Origin: an uncultured Eubacteriales bacterium
Lineage (GTDB): Bacteria > Bacillota > Clostridia > Tissierellales > Peptoniphilaceae
DNA: 64,000 bases
Reading direction: 5' to 3'
NCBI GenBank assembly: GCA_900540185.1
Contig: UQFH01000006.1
Location: forward strand, 62,001-126,000
Shown: positions 15,999 through 23,947 of the stretch, piece by piece
How positions within the stretch are numbered: position 1 is the first letter of the stretch
Layout: each line of letters begins with the position of its first letter
Program-made: the position numbers and the translations under genes
Notes under the pieces: generated by a model
The model's database searches: none
The model's input: the letters and a program-made list of their open reading frames with translations, nothing else
What the model was told of the DNA's origin: nothing

Positions 15999-16766
15999 CT
16001 AGTATCTTTTCCTTTTAATAACTAAATATCTTATTGCCGTTGCTAAAATAATATTTACAAATATCATTATTCCGAACCATTTTTCACTGAACGGATTTAA
16101 ACCTATTTGAAATAAATTATCAAAAACCGGACCGTATTCAAGCGGGGAGAGTTTTGTAAACCAATCGGCAAGTCTTCCGAGCCATGAGTCAAGGCTTACA
16201 AGTCCCGTAGCTTTAAATATTATCGGTGCAAAGAAGTAATACAAAAAGCTTATTGCAACTGTTGCACCCTGTAAATTTGTGAGTTCATAAAAAAGATGAA
16301 TTCCTCCAAGCATACAGATTATCATTGAGACAATTGTCAAAATGCTGTATATAAACATTTTCGGCGTTATATATATGTCAAATTTTTCCGCCGGCAAGTC
16401 TTTAAATGTATAAGAAAGAGCCACTGTAATTGCTGTAAAAATGAAAGCAAACACGACAGTTGTCAAAACTGAAACGAGATAGTCCCCGATGACCGGATTC
16501 AAACGGTTCATTCCCCTTTGGAAATAGTTTCTCATTTCCTCTCTTCTTTTAAATGAAGCTGTTGCAATCATAATCGCCATAAAAGGAACAACTTGTTGAA
16601 CAATGCTGTAGACATTCGAAAGAAAAGTTGACGACGACTTGGTCGTTGAATATTTTGCAGTTACATAATAAGAAAGTCCAATTCCGACAAGTCCGAAAAT
16701 CAAGAGGAGTATATTTGGCATCCTCTTTCTTGTTCTATAAAGTTCAGCTTTTAAATATGAAAACAT
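15999..16766 (-). CDS. ABC-2 type transporter permease
   Basis: A 255-residue permease with six hydrophobic segments, beginning with FSYLKAELYRTRKRMPNILLL, a charged amphipathic start followed by the first helix, as in BcrB/LanEFG-type permeases. Its ATG overlaps the stop of the upstream ATPase by one base (TAATG), so the two form a transporter. Eight bases separate it from the GntR gene. Substrate unknown; export of, or protection against, membrane-active peptides is a reasonable guess. Confidence 0.8.
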   Translation of the reverse strand: MFSYLKAELYRTRKRMPNILLLIFGLVGIGLSYYVTAKYSTTKSSSTFLSNVYSIVQQVVPFMAIMIATASFKRREEMRNYFQRGMNRLNPVIGDYLVSVLTTVVFAFIFTAITVALSYTFKDLPAEKFDIYITPKMFIYSILTIVSMIICMLGGIHLFYELTNLQGATVAISFLYYFFAPIIFKATGLVSLDSWLGRLADWFTKLSPLEYGPVFDNLFQIGLNPFSEKWFGIMIFVNIILATAIRYLVIKRKRY

Positions 16767-17644
16767 TATTTGTTCCTCCCTTCCAAACGTCCGAGATAAT
16801 ATTCTTCAAGATTATCTTTTCTTCTTTCGAGTTCGACAATGCTGAGTCCATTTTCATAAACTTTTTTGAGCACCTTATCTATGTCAAAATCTCCGACAAT
16901 AACTCCGTCTTTTGAAATTTCAATTTTGAACTCGTCTAAAATTTTCTTAAACTTATTGTCGTCACTAGTCTTTATAACAGTGTGATATCTTAGCTTTTTA
17001 TCTTTCTTTGACTCTATTAAATCGACGACTTCGCCATTTTCAATTATACAAATTCTGTCACAAAGATGCTCGAGTTCGCTCAAAATGTGTGAACTGATTA
17101 AAATTGTCTTGCCTTTATTTGCAAGATCCTTCAATAGATTTCTTATTTCAACAATCCCCTCAGGGTCAATCCCGTTTATCGGTTCGTCAAGCACGAGAAA
17201 ATCCGTATTTCCCAAAAGTGAAAATGCAATTCCAAGTCTTTGTTTCATACCGAGCGAATATGCCTTGAATTTTTTATCGCGTGCATCGGCAAGTTTTACA
17301 TCTCTTAACAACTCTTCCAAATCTATTGAACTGTCAAGACCGTATGCCATTCTATAGTATTTAAGATTTTGATAGCCCGTCATATTTTCAAAAAATACCG
17401 GTGTCTCAATGAGCGCACCTATATTTTTTCTTCCATCGCTTAAACTTTCTGATTCAAAAAGTTTTAGCCCACCTTTGTGTCCCGGAAGAAGACCCAAAAT
17501 AATTTTCATTAATGTTGTCTTCCCCGCTCCGTTTTTTCCAACCAAACCGTAAATTTCTCCGGCTTCTACCGACACATTAACATCGCTTAAAGCTTTTTTT
17601 GTGCCGTAATTCATACTTAAATCAGTAGTTTCCAGTACTTTCAT
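16766..17644 (-). CDS. ABC transporter ATPase (bacitracin/lantibiotic-type)
   Basis: A 292-residue ATPase with a domain of about 210 residues plus an 80-residue C-terminal extension, as in BcrA-like proteins. Walker A GKNGAGKT is near 37-44, the signature YSLGMKQRLGIAFSLL near 130, and Walker B FLVLDEPINGIDPEG near 150. The start is ATG 17644 behind AAGGAAGG; the frame from 17677 is too long and overlaps the small gene upstream. It pairs with the permease at 15999. Confidence 0.9.
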   Translation of the reverse strand: MKVLETTDLSMNYGTKKALSDVNVSVEAGEIYGLVGKNGAGKTTLMKIILGLLPGHKGGLKLFESESLSDGRKNIGALIETPVFFENMTGYQNLKYYRMAYGLDSSIDLEELLRDVKLADARDKKFKAYSLGMKQRLGIAFSLLGNTDFLVLDEPINGIDPEGIVEIRNLLKDLANKGKTILISSHILSELEHLCDRICIIENGEVVDLIESKKDKKLRYHTVIKTSDDNKFKKILDEFKIEISKDGVIVGDFDIDKVLKKVYENGLSIVELERRKDNLEEYYLGRLEGRNK

Positions 17645-17658
17645 TTTATCCTTCCTTT

Positions 17659-17871
17659 CTACCATCCCATACTCCATGTAAACATAATGACCAATATAGT
17701 CATGACAAGCATCGAAATTATTTGAATTGATTTTGAGAAGTTAAGTTCAACGACTTTGTTTTCCTCAAGTGTTTCCATCTTATTTATCTTTGATATTTTA
17801 ATGGAATTATAAATATAATTGCCTGCAATTATTAAAAACAAAATAACTAGGCCTTTTGATGTACCATTCAT
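17659..17871 (-). CDS. small membrane protein at the head of the ytr-like operon
   Basis: A 70-residue protein with two hydrophobic helices (about 8-25 and 48-66) joined by a charged loop (KINKMETLEENK). The start ATG 17871 has AAGGAGAG seven bases upstream, and the gene is the first of the operon, 14 bases before the ATPase. Its strong start signal and place in the operon make it real. I recognise no family; it may be an accessory subunit of the transporter. Confidence 0.7.
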   Translation of the reverse strand: MNGTSKGLVILFLIIAGNYIYNSIKISKINKMETLEENKVVELNFSKSIQIISMLVMTILVIMFTWSMGW

Positions 17872-17899
17872 ATTTCTCTCCTTTCATAATCCATATCGT

Positions 17900-17919
17900 T
17901 GTACTAGTTATATAGTACA
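17900..17919 (-). promoter_or_regulatory. palindromic operator over the -10 box (probable GntR/YtrA site)
   Basis: TGTACTA-N6-TAGTACA, a 20-base palindrome whose one arm contains the -10 hexamer TACTAT of the operon promoter. The only DNA-binding protein of the operon is the YtrA-type GntR, so it is the probable ligand. Confidence 0.75.
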
Positions 17920-17940
17920 CCATTTTTCTATCTATGTCAA
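17912..17940 (-). promoter_or_regulatory. promoter of the YtrA-type operon
   Basis: TTGACA (17935-17940) and TACTAT (17912-17917) on the minus strand, 17-base spacer, about 40 bases before the small membrane protein start. The -35 is a perfect consensus. Confidence 0.85.
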
Positions 17941-17952
17941 TATGTTTTTTAA

Positions 17953-18005
17953 AAAAAATAAAAAAAATCTCAATAATAATATCTTGTTCGATATTATCAT
18001 TGAGA
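17953..18005 (-). terminator. terminator after rdgB
   Basis: A 16-bp stem, TCTCAATRATAATATC class arms at 17968-17983 and 17990-18005 with a six-base loop, followed on the minus strand by a long T-rich tract. It separates the amidase-rdgB operon from the ytr-like promoter. Confidence 0.9.
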
Positions 18006-18018
18006 CTAAATTTTATAT

Positions 18019-18621
18019 TTATTTTTTATAATTCTCGTTAAAATAATTCTTCAGCTTATCGAGTGCACGTCTTCTATGACTTATTTCATTCTTTTCGCTC
18101 TCGCTCATTTCAGCAAATGTCTTCTGTTTGCCATGTGGAAGAAAGTACGGGTCATATCCAAATCCGTTTTCCCCTCTTCTCTCAAAAATTATCTCGCCTT
18201 CACATTCTCCTCTGAAGAAATGTTTTTCTCCTTCAGGAGTTATAAGACACAAAACCGAAACAAAATGAGCAGTTCGATCTTCTTTTTTAACATTTTCAAG
18301 TTTTTTTAGAAGTAGTGCATTGTTTTTTGCATCATCGTGTTCATCACCTGCATACCTTGCACTATGAACACCCGGTTCACCATTTAACATATCAACCATA
18401 AGCCCTGAGTCGTCCGACAAAATATATGAATCATTGAAAATTTTTCTTATAGCATTTGCTTTAATGGATGCATTGTCTTCAAATGTTTGACCGTTTTCAT
18501 CCGGCTCATCATAATTTTTTTCAATCTCATATACACTTTTAACATCGAAATCAAGTTCCGAGAGCATGTGTTTAATTTCTGTAATTTTATGGTTGTTGCC
18601 ACTTGCAACGACTATCCTCAT
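18019..18621 (-). CDS. rdgB: XTP/dITP diphosphohydrolase (RdgB/HAM1 family)
   Basis: A 200-residue housecleaning enzyme that hydrolyses non-canonical purine nucleoside triphosphates (dITP, XTP) to monophosphates, keeping them out of DNA. The N-terminal VVASGNNHKITEI is the family substrate-binding motif. SDDSGLMVDMLNGEPGVHSARYAG in the middle holds the metal-binding acidic residues, and GFGYDPYFLP and SHRRRALDKL near the C terminus complete the pattern. Length is normal. Its ATG overlaps the amidase stop by one base (TAATG), so the two are co-translated. Confidence 0.96.
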   Translation of the reverse strand: MRIVVASGNNHKITEIKHMLSELDFDVKSVYEIEKNYDEPDENGQTFEDNASIKANAIRKIFNDSYILSDDSGLMVDMLNGEPGVHSARYAGDEHDDAKNNALLLKKLENVKKEDRTAHFVSVLCLITPEGEKHFFRGECEGEIIFERRGENGFGYDPYFLPHGKQKTFAEMSESEKNEISHRRRALDKLKNYFNENYKK

Positions 18622-20687
18622 TATCTATATTCCTCCAAGAAATCCTCTATTCCGTTAATAATGCCGTCGACAATCTTTGATTGATATTCCGGATCTAAAA
18701 GCTTTGCCCTTTCAGCCTCATTACTTAAAAAACCTGTTTCAATCAAAATTGCCGGCGCTTTTGTATTCTTTAAAACATAATATTTTTCCGATTTGAGTCC
18801 ACGTGTTTTTTCTCCAATTGCTCTTTCTATTGCATCCACTACCATTTTACCGAATTCTTTTTGGTTCGGTTCCATTGACGCTGACGAATAATAATATACT
18901 GTAGCACCTTTTGCAGACCCATATTCTACGATATCCGCATGAATGGATATAAAAACGTCCGGCTTTAAATTGTTGGACATTTTCACTCTATCGGACAATT
19001 CTATATACGAGTCTTCCGTATCGTTCGTCTTTTGAACCCTGTATCCCATTGAAACAAGTCTGCTTTCCAAAAGCCTTTGAATCGGTTTTATAACGTCAAC
19101 TTCTTTTACACCCGACGGAGTATGAATTGCGCCCGGATCGGTTCCGCCGTGTCCCGGGTCAAGCAAAATAAAGTAGTCGCTGTTATTTCCGGTCTTAATT
19201 CTTGAAATATTCAAAGTCATCTCAGGCGACCTCGAATCCACATTGACCGAAACCGCTCTCAAAAGATTTATAGTGAGAACTCCGTTTGTAACGTCCAGTT
19301 CTTTAATAAGGCTGTCGTTATATTTTATAGAACCGTCCGGAATTCTTGCCCCTACATCAATCGTGATTTTATTATTAGCAGAATCGTAATTAAACGGGAC
19401 ATCCGGAGTTAATCCTCTAATTGTAAGACTTCTTGTAGTACCTGTAGTTCTAAATTTAAAATTGTCATAAAGCGTTCTTTCCGGAGTAACAACAAGATCG
19501 TTACCCACAGTTTTTATAACAAGATTCGGATGTTCTACATCTTTTTCAATATCAAAAACAACCCTTACAATTCTGTCTGTTTTTTTATAGTTTTTATCCG
19601 GAATAAATTGGCTGCTTCTTATATATTTTACAAAGCCAAGCTCTATAGGAAACTCTTTGTAGTGACCCGATGCCATATTCGAGTCCATAAAATCCAGAAT
19701 TATTCTTTTCGGATTTTCGAGAATCATCTTGTTATAATTTTGTTTTCCCATATTCTTTATTACAATACTTTCTTTCCCGTTCACATTCTCTCTTGTAATG
19801 TCCGAAAATAAAAAAGTATCAGTGACAATGATACTCCTACCATCGTCACTGTCATAAACTGTAATCTCGCCCTTAGTCTTGTTGAAAGATATTACAAGGT
19901 CATTACCTTGCTTTTGAATAATATATTTGTCTGAGTTTTGAATCATACTTTTGTCTTGACCGACAAGGGATTTGTTTACATCGGCGTTCTTTACAATTAT
20001 AGTTGTGGAAGTTTCTCCAACCTTGATTTCATAATTCGGTTTTTCATTAAATGTAAATATAAGCTTTACCGTACTTGAATCATAATCCACATTTTTCGCT
20101 TGTAGCGTAACTTTTCCCGTAGTCTCTTCTTTTGGAGGCACGATTTCTTCAGTTGGCGGTGGATTTTTAATTTCCGGAGCATCAATCAAATCAGTCACTG
20201 TAGTATTTTCATTCGCATTTTCATCTGCAATCGTGACCGTTCTCGTCTTTTGAATCCAACCGACTTTTTTGCCCATATATTCGCTCAAATATCTGACCGG
20301 AACATATGTGGTTGCGTTTGCGCCTCCGTCAAGATTTATCAAAAGAGCCATTACGCCCTTCGGAGTTTCAACTCTTCCGTTTCCCATATTTACAAAATTC
20401 TTTCCAACCGGAAACCAAATAGTTTTGTCCCCGTGAATGCCTACAGTTGAAGTCTTGTGAATCCACTCGACCTTATACCCGAGCGTTTCAGACACAAATC
20501 TCACGGGCACATATGTAACCCCGTCAACGACAAAACTTGGAGCCGGACTTTGTTTATCCTCTCCATTTATGTTCAGCTTAACATCAACGGCCTCTTTCGT
20601 CTTGCCGTTTATATTAAGACTCCTTGCTTCTGTATTTATACTTAATATCGTTAATAAAAATAAAAATGATAAAACAAACTTCTTCAT
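18621..20687 (-). CDS. N-acetylmuramoyl-L-alanine amidase, secreted, with stalk-type N-terminal domain
   Basis: A 688-residue exported cell-wall hydrolase that cuts the bond between muramic acid and the peptide stem. Residues 1-22 are a signal peptide. Residues about 35-165 resemble two copies of the copper amine oxidase N-like fold (repeated TYVPVRFVSETLG and TYVPVRYLSEYMG), used by many clostridial surface proteins. A middle region of beta-rich AMIN-like sequence follows. The last 180 residues are an Amidase_3 catalytic domain: DPGHGGTDPGA with the first Zn His, SIHAD with the second, and ILIETGFLSN with the catalytic Glu. The start is ATG 20687 with GGAGGCAAGT before it; a longer frame is rejected. 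It heads an operon with rdgB. Confidence 0.92.
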   Translation of the reverse strand: MKKFVLSFLFLLTILSINTEARSLNINGKTKEAVDVKLNINGEDKQSPAPSFVVDGVTYVPVRFVSETLGYKVEWIHKTSTVGIHGDKTIWFPVGKNFVNMGNGRVETPKGVMALLINLDGGANATTYVPVRYLSEYMGKKVGWIQKTRTVTIADENANENTTVTDLIDAPEIKNPPPTEEIVPPKEETTGKVTLQAKNVDYDSSTVKLIFTFNEKPNYEIKVGETSTTIIVKNADVNKSLVGQDKSMIQNSDKYIIQKQGNDLVISFNKTKGEITVYDSDDGRSIIVTDTFLFSDITRENVNGKESIVIKNMGKQNYNKMILENPKRIILDFMDSNMASGHYKEFPIELGFVKYIRSSQFIPDKNYKKTDRIVRVVFDIEKDVEHPNLVIKTVGNDLVVTPERTLYDNFKFRTTGTTRSLTIRGLTPDVPFNYDSANNKITIDVGARIPDGSIKYNDSLIKELDVTNGVLTINLLRAVSVNVDSRSPEMTLNISRIKTGNNSDYFILLDPGHGGTDPGAIHTPSGVKEVDVIKPIQRLLESRLVSMGYRVQKTNDTEDSYIELSDRVKMSNNLKPDVFISIHADIVEYGSAKGATVYYYSSASMEPNQKEFGKMVVDAIERAIGEKTRGLKSEKYYVLKNTKAPAILIETGFLSNEAERAKLLDPEYQSKIVDGIINGIEDFLEEYR

Positions 20688-20706
20688 ACTTGCCTCCACT
20701 TTTTTA

Positions 20707-20735
20707 ATTGTAACATATGGGCAATTGTAAATCAA
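20707..20735 (-). promoter_or_regulatory. promoter of amidase-rdgB
   Basis: TTGATT (20730-20735) and TACAAT (20707-20712), 17-base spacer on the minus strand, about 20 bases before the amidase start. Confidence 0.7.
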
Positions 20736-20810
20736 GGAAAAACCGGCTCATTTTAAATATGTAAAGTAACTGTAATCATAAAAATTAAATCCGGAAAAAA
20801 TTTTTACACA

Positions 20811-20841
20811 AATAAAAAATCCCCGACCTTAAAGTCGGGGA
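20811..20841 (-). terminator. terminator after gatB
   Basis: CCCCGAC and GTCGGGG form a seven-bp GC stem with a TTTAAG loop, followed on the minus strand by ATTTTTTATTT. It ends the pcrA-ligA-gatCAB transcript. Confidence 0.92.
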
Positions 20842-20847
20842 AATATA

Positions 20848-22266
20848 TTAATTCTTTTCGATTTCTTCTTTTAAAAGTTTATTAACAACACCCGGATTTG
20901 CCTTTCCTTTCGATTTTTTCATAACTTGTCCGACAAGGAATCCAAGCGCTCTGTCTTTTCCTTGTTTGATGTCTTCAATCGATTGAGGATTTTCCTTTAT
21001 AACTTCAAGCACAATGTCCAAGATTGCACCTTCGTCACTTATTTGAATCAATCCGTCACGATTAATAATTTCCTTTGGACTTGTTCCTTCGTCAAACATT
21101 TCCTTGAAAACCTTTTTAGCCGTGTTGTTATTTATCTTTTCTTCTTTGATAAGACCTAATAAATACGAAAAATCATCCACGCCGAATTTCAAATCTTCAA
21201 TAAGCGTTTCATCTTCGTTCAGTCTTCTTAAAAGTTCATTTATAATCCAATTTGATGTTAGAGATACGTCTCCCGTAACTTTTTGAACTTTTTCAAAATA
21301 GTCTGAAAGATTTTTATTTGAGCCGATGACATTTGTGTCATAATCGGTGAGATTATAATTCGTTTTAAGTCTTTCTCTTCGCTCATCCGGAAGTTCCGGA
21401 AGACTGTTTTTTATATTTTCTATGAATTCTTCTTCGAGTTCAAAAATCGGAATATCGCCTTCATATGCGAATCTATAGTCGTCCTTTGTCGTCTTTACAC
21501 GCATAAGAACAGTTTCGCCTTTGGTTTCATCAAAACGTCTTGTGTCCTTTTGACCCTTTTCACGCTTTTCAAGCATCTTCTTATGTCTTTCTTCTTCGAA
21601 ATTTAGAGCCGCTTCAACACTTCTCGTGGAGCCGATATTCTTTATTTCCGTGATTTCCGTTTTGAAATCTCCGTCGACAATATTGATATTACAATCGCAT
21701 CTAAGGCTACCTTCCGCCATCTTACAGTCGGAAACTCCAAGCTCAGTCAAAGTTTCGCGAAGCTTTTCAATAAACGCTCTCGCTTCTTTCCCGCTTTCGA
21801 TGTCCGGCTTCGTTACAATTTCAATGAGCGGAACTCCGGCACGATTGTAGTCCATAAGTGTTGTGTTGTCTTGCATGTGAAGAGCTTTTCCGGTGTCTTC
21901 TTCCATATGAATTCTTATGAGTCCAATCTTTTTTCTATTGCCGTCAACGTCGATTTCTACATATCCGTTTTGACAAATCGGCCTATCGTCTTGCGAAATT
22001 TGATAGCCCTTGACAAGGTCCGGATAAAAATAATTTTTTCTATCCATCTTTATAGTTCTGTCTATATCGCAGTTAAAAGCAAGTCCCGCCATAACTGCAA
22101 ATTCAATCGCGCGATTGTTTATTCTAGGAAGCGCTCCCGGCATACCGAGACATGCAGGACAAGTGTTTACATTCGGGTCATCGCCGAATGCATTTTTACA
22201 ATCGCAAAACATTTTTCTGTCCGTTTTTAATTCAACGTGAATTTCAAGTCCAATTAATGTTTTCAT
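20848..22266 (-). CDS. gatB: Asp-tRNA(Asn)/Glu-tRNA(Gln) amidotransferase subunit B
   Basis: A 472-residue subunit of the GatCAB complex, which phosphorylates and amidates misacylated Glu-tRNA(Gln) and Asp-tRNA(Asn). The N-terminal IGLEIHVELKTDRKMFC and the conserved NTCPACLGMPGALP metal-binding region are present, as are FYPDLVKGYQISQ and IRIHMEEDTGK. The C-terminal 150 residues are the helical tRNA-binding YqeY-like tail ending in GxANPGVVNKLL. Length is normal. Its start overlaps the gatA stop by one base. Confidence 0.97.
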   Translation of the reverse strand: MKTLIGLEIHVELKTDRKMFCDCKNAFGDDPNVNTCPACLGMPGALPRINNRAIEFAVMAGLAFNCDIDRTIKMDRKNYFYPDLVKGYQISQDDRPICQNGYVEIDVDGNRKKIGLIRIHMEEDTGKALHMQDNTTLMDYNRAGVPLIEIVTKPDIESGKEARAFIEKLRETLTELGVSDCKMAEGSLRCDCNINIVDGDFKTEITEIKNIGSTRSVEAALNFEEERHKKMLEKREKGQKDTRRFDETKGETVLMRVKTTKDDYRFAYEGDIPIFELEEEFIENIKNSLPELPDERRERLKTNYNLTDYDTNVIGSNKNLSDYFEKVQKVTGDVSLTSNWIINELLRRLNEDETLIEDLKFGVDDFSYLLGLIKEEKINNNTAKKVFKEMFDEGTSPKEIINRDGLIQISDEGAILDIVLEVIKENPQSIEDIKQGKDRALGFLVGQVMKKSKGKANPGVVNKLLKEEIEKN

Positions 22267-23672
22267 TATTTCACCAATCCTTCATAAGCACGAGCGATTC
22301 TTGCCAAGTTGTAGTCGCTTTTTTTCTTTCCTAAAAATTGCATTCCTGCATTTATAACATTCTCACTTGTCGACGGGACATTTATTCCCGGAATTCCGGC
22401 AAGATTTATTGCAACAGTAAGAAGGTCCCCTTCCATCATTTGTCTCGGATTCTTAACTTGCGAGCCGAGTTTAAACGGAAGAGTTGTAGCCGTCGGAGTT
22501 AGAATTGCATCCGCATTTTTAAAGATTCTATCGTAATCTTCCGCGATCTTTTCTCTTATTATAAGCGCCTTGTCATAATATGTTTCACGAAGATCGCTGC
22601 TCATTATATACATTCCCAAAAGAATTCTTCTTTTAACTTCGTCGCTGAACCCCGCAGTACGAACTTCTTTCATATAGTCGCTGAAATTTTTAACGTCGCT
22701 TTTTATTCCCGCATATCTTATACCGTCAAAGCGTGACAAATTGGAACTTGCTTCGCTGTCGATGATTGCATAATATGTGGCAACCGCATAATCCAAATGC
22801 TCAAATTCGGCTTCCACAATTTCCGCTCCTGCACCTTCAAGAAGTTTTAGCGTCTTGTCATAGCTTTCCTTTACTTCCGGTGCCAAATCAAAATCTTTAA
22901 GGTGACTTAAAATTGCAATTTTTTTACCCTTTAAATTTTCAATATCCTCTTCGATTGAAGTCTTCATTTCGGGCATGTCGACAGAAATTTTCGTCATATC
23001 GTTCGACGTATCTTTCGCCATTGCTCTCAAAAGAATATATGCATCTTCAACGCATCTTCCGAAAGTTCCGACGCTGTCGAATGTATTTGCAAGAGATGTA
23101 ACTCCGTATCTCGAGACGAGACCATATGTCGGTTTAAAGCCTACAACGCTGCAGAATGAGCCCGGTTGTCTTATCGAGCCGCCCGTATCTGTGCCGACTG
23201 CAACGTCAACAAAACCCATCTTTGTTGCAGCTGCGGATCCGCCGCTTGAGCCGCCCGGTACAAGTGTGTGGTCAATCGGATTTTTTACAGGACCGAAATA
23301 TGAAGTTTCGTTCGAACTTCCCATTGCAAACTCGTCCATATTGAGCTTTCCTATTACAACTCCGCCTTCAGATTCAATATTTTCTGCGCAATCGGCGTTG
23401 TAAACACTCTCAAAATTCTCAAGCATTTTCGATGCGCACGTGGTTTTAAGACCTTTGTAGTTTATGTTGTCCTTGAGTCCGACAACTGCCCCGTAAAGCT
23501 CGCCGCTCGGATTAATGTTTTTAACTCTTTCTCTTGCCCCGTCCAAATCGAGCGTGATAAAACTGTTTATATCCTTGTCTTTGTCAAGACCTGAAATTAT
23601 ATCTTCGAGATGTTCCTCAGGTGAGAGCTCGCCGGATTTTATTAATTTTAAAGTTTCATGTAAATATCTCAT
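22266..23672 (-). CDS. gatA: Asp-tRNA(Asn)/Glu-tRNA(Gln) amidotransferase subunit A
   Basis: A 468-residue glutaminase subunit that releases ammonia for GatB. It belongs to the amidase-signature family: the catalytic Lys is in GLKDNINYKG near residue 67, and the Ser-Ser pair is in PGGSSGGSAAA and GTDTGGSIRQPGSF near 140-170. Amidase families also include unrelated hydrolases, but the gatC-gatA-gatB order settles the role. It overlaps gatC and gatB by one base at each side. Confidence 0.97.
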   Translation of the reverse strand: MRYLHETLKLIKSGELSPEEHLEDIISGLDKDKDINSFITLDLDGARERVKNINPSGELYGAVVGLKDNINYKGLKTTCASKMLENFESVYNADCAENIESEGGVVIGKLNMDEFAMGSSNETSYFGPVKNPIDHTLVPGGSSGGSAAATKMGFVDVAVGTDTGGSIRQPGSFCSVVGFKPTYGLVSRYGVTSLANTFDSVGTFGRCVEDAYILLRAMAKDTSNDMTKISVDMPEMKTSIEEDIENLKGKKIAILSHLKDFDLAPEVKESYDKTLKLLEGAGAEIVEAEFEHLDYAVATYYAIIDSEASSNLSRFDGIRYAGIKSDVKNFSDYMKEVRTAGFSDEVKRRILLGMYIMSSDLRETYYDKALIIREKIAEDYDRIFKNADAILTPTATTLPFKLGSQVKNPRQMMEGDLLTVAINLAGIPGINVPSTSENVINAGMQFLGKKKSDYNLARIARAYEGLVK

Positions 23673-23947
23673 TAGTCTTCCCCCACATATTTTATAGTTT
23701 CGATAAATCCATATTTTTCAGAAACAGCATTTCTTGTCGCTTCTTCATTTGTGAGTGACGGCTTCGGCTCGTCTTTTGACGGATGTTTTTCAGCCGAGTT
23801 GACATTGTACATTTTTTCTCCCGTCTCTTTAAAATCTTCAATAGATTTTAATACATCCATACAGTCCACGAGTTTTTCATAAAATTCGTCGCCCTGATCT
23901 TTAAATTTTGCAAGGTCGAGCAAATTATAATAAGTTTCTTTATCCAT
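23672..23947 (-). CDS. gatC: Asp-tRNA(Asn)/Glu-tRNA(Gln) amidotransferase subunit C
   Basis: A 91-residue small subunit that wraps GatA and GatB together. It has a short helical start (NLLDLAKF) and the conserved C-terminal segment with EATRNAVSEKYGFIETIKYV, a variant of the usual RxDxV...PxxxxGxfxVP end. The gene overlaps the end of ligA by eight bases (ATGGATAA) and its ribosome site GGAGG lies within ligA. The sequence is divergent, so identity rests partly on position. Confidence 0.88.
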   Translation of the reverse strand: MDKETYYNLLDLAKFKDQGDEFYEKLVDCMDVLKSIEDFKETGEKMYNVNSAEKHPSKDEPKPSLTNEEATRNAVSEKYGFIETIKYVGED

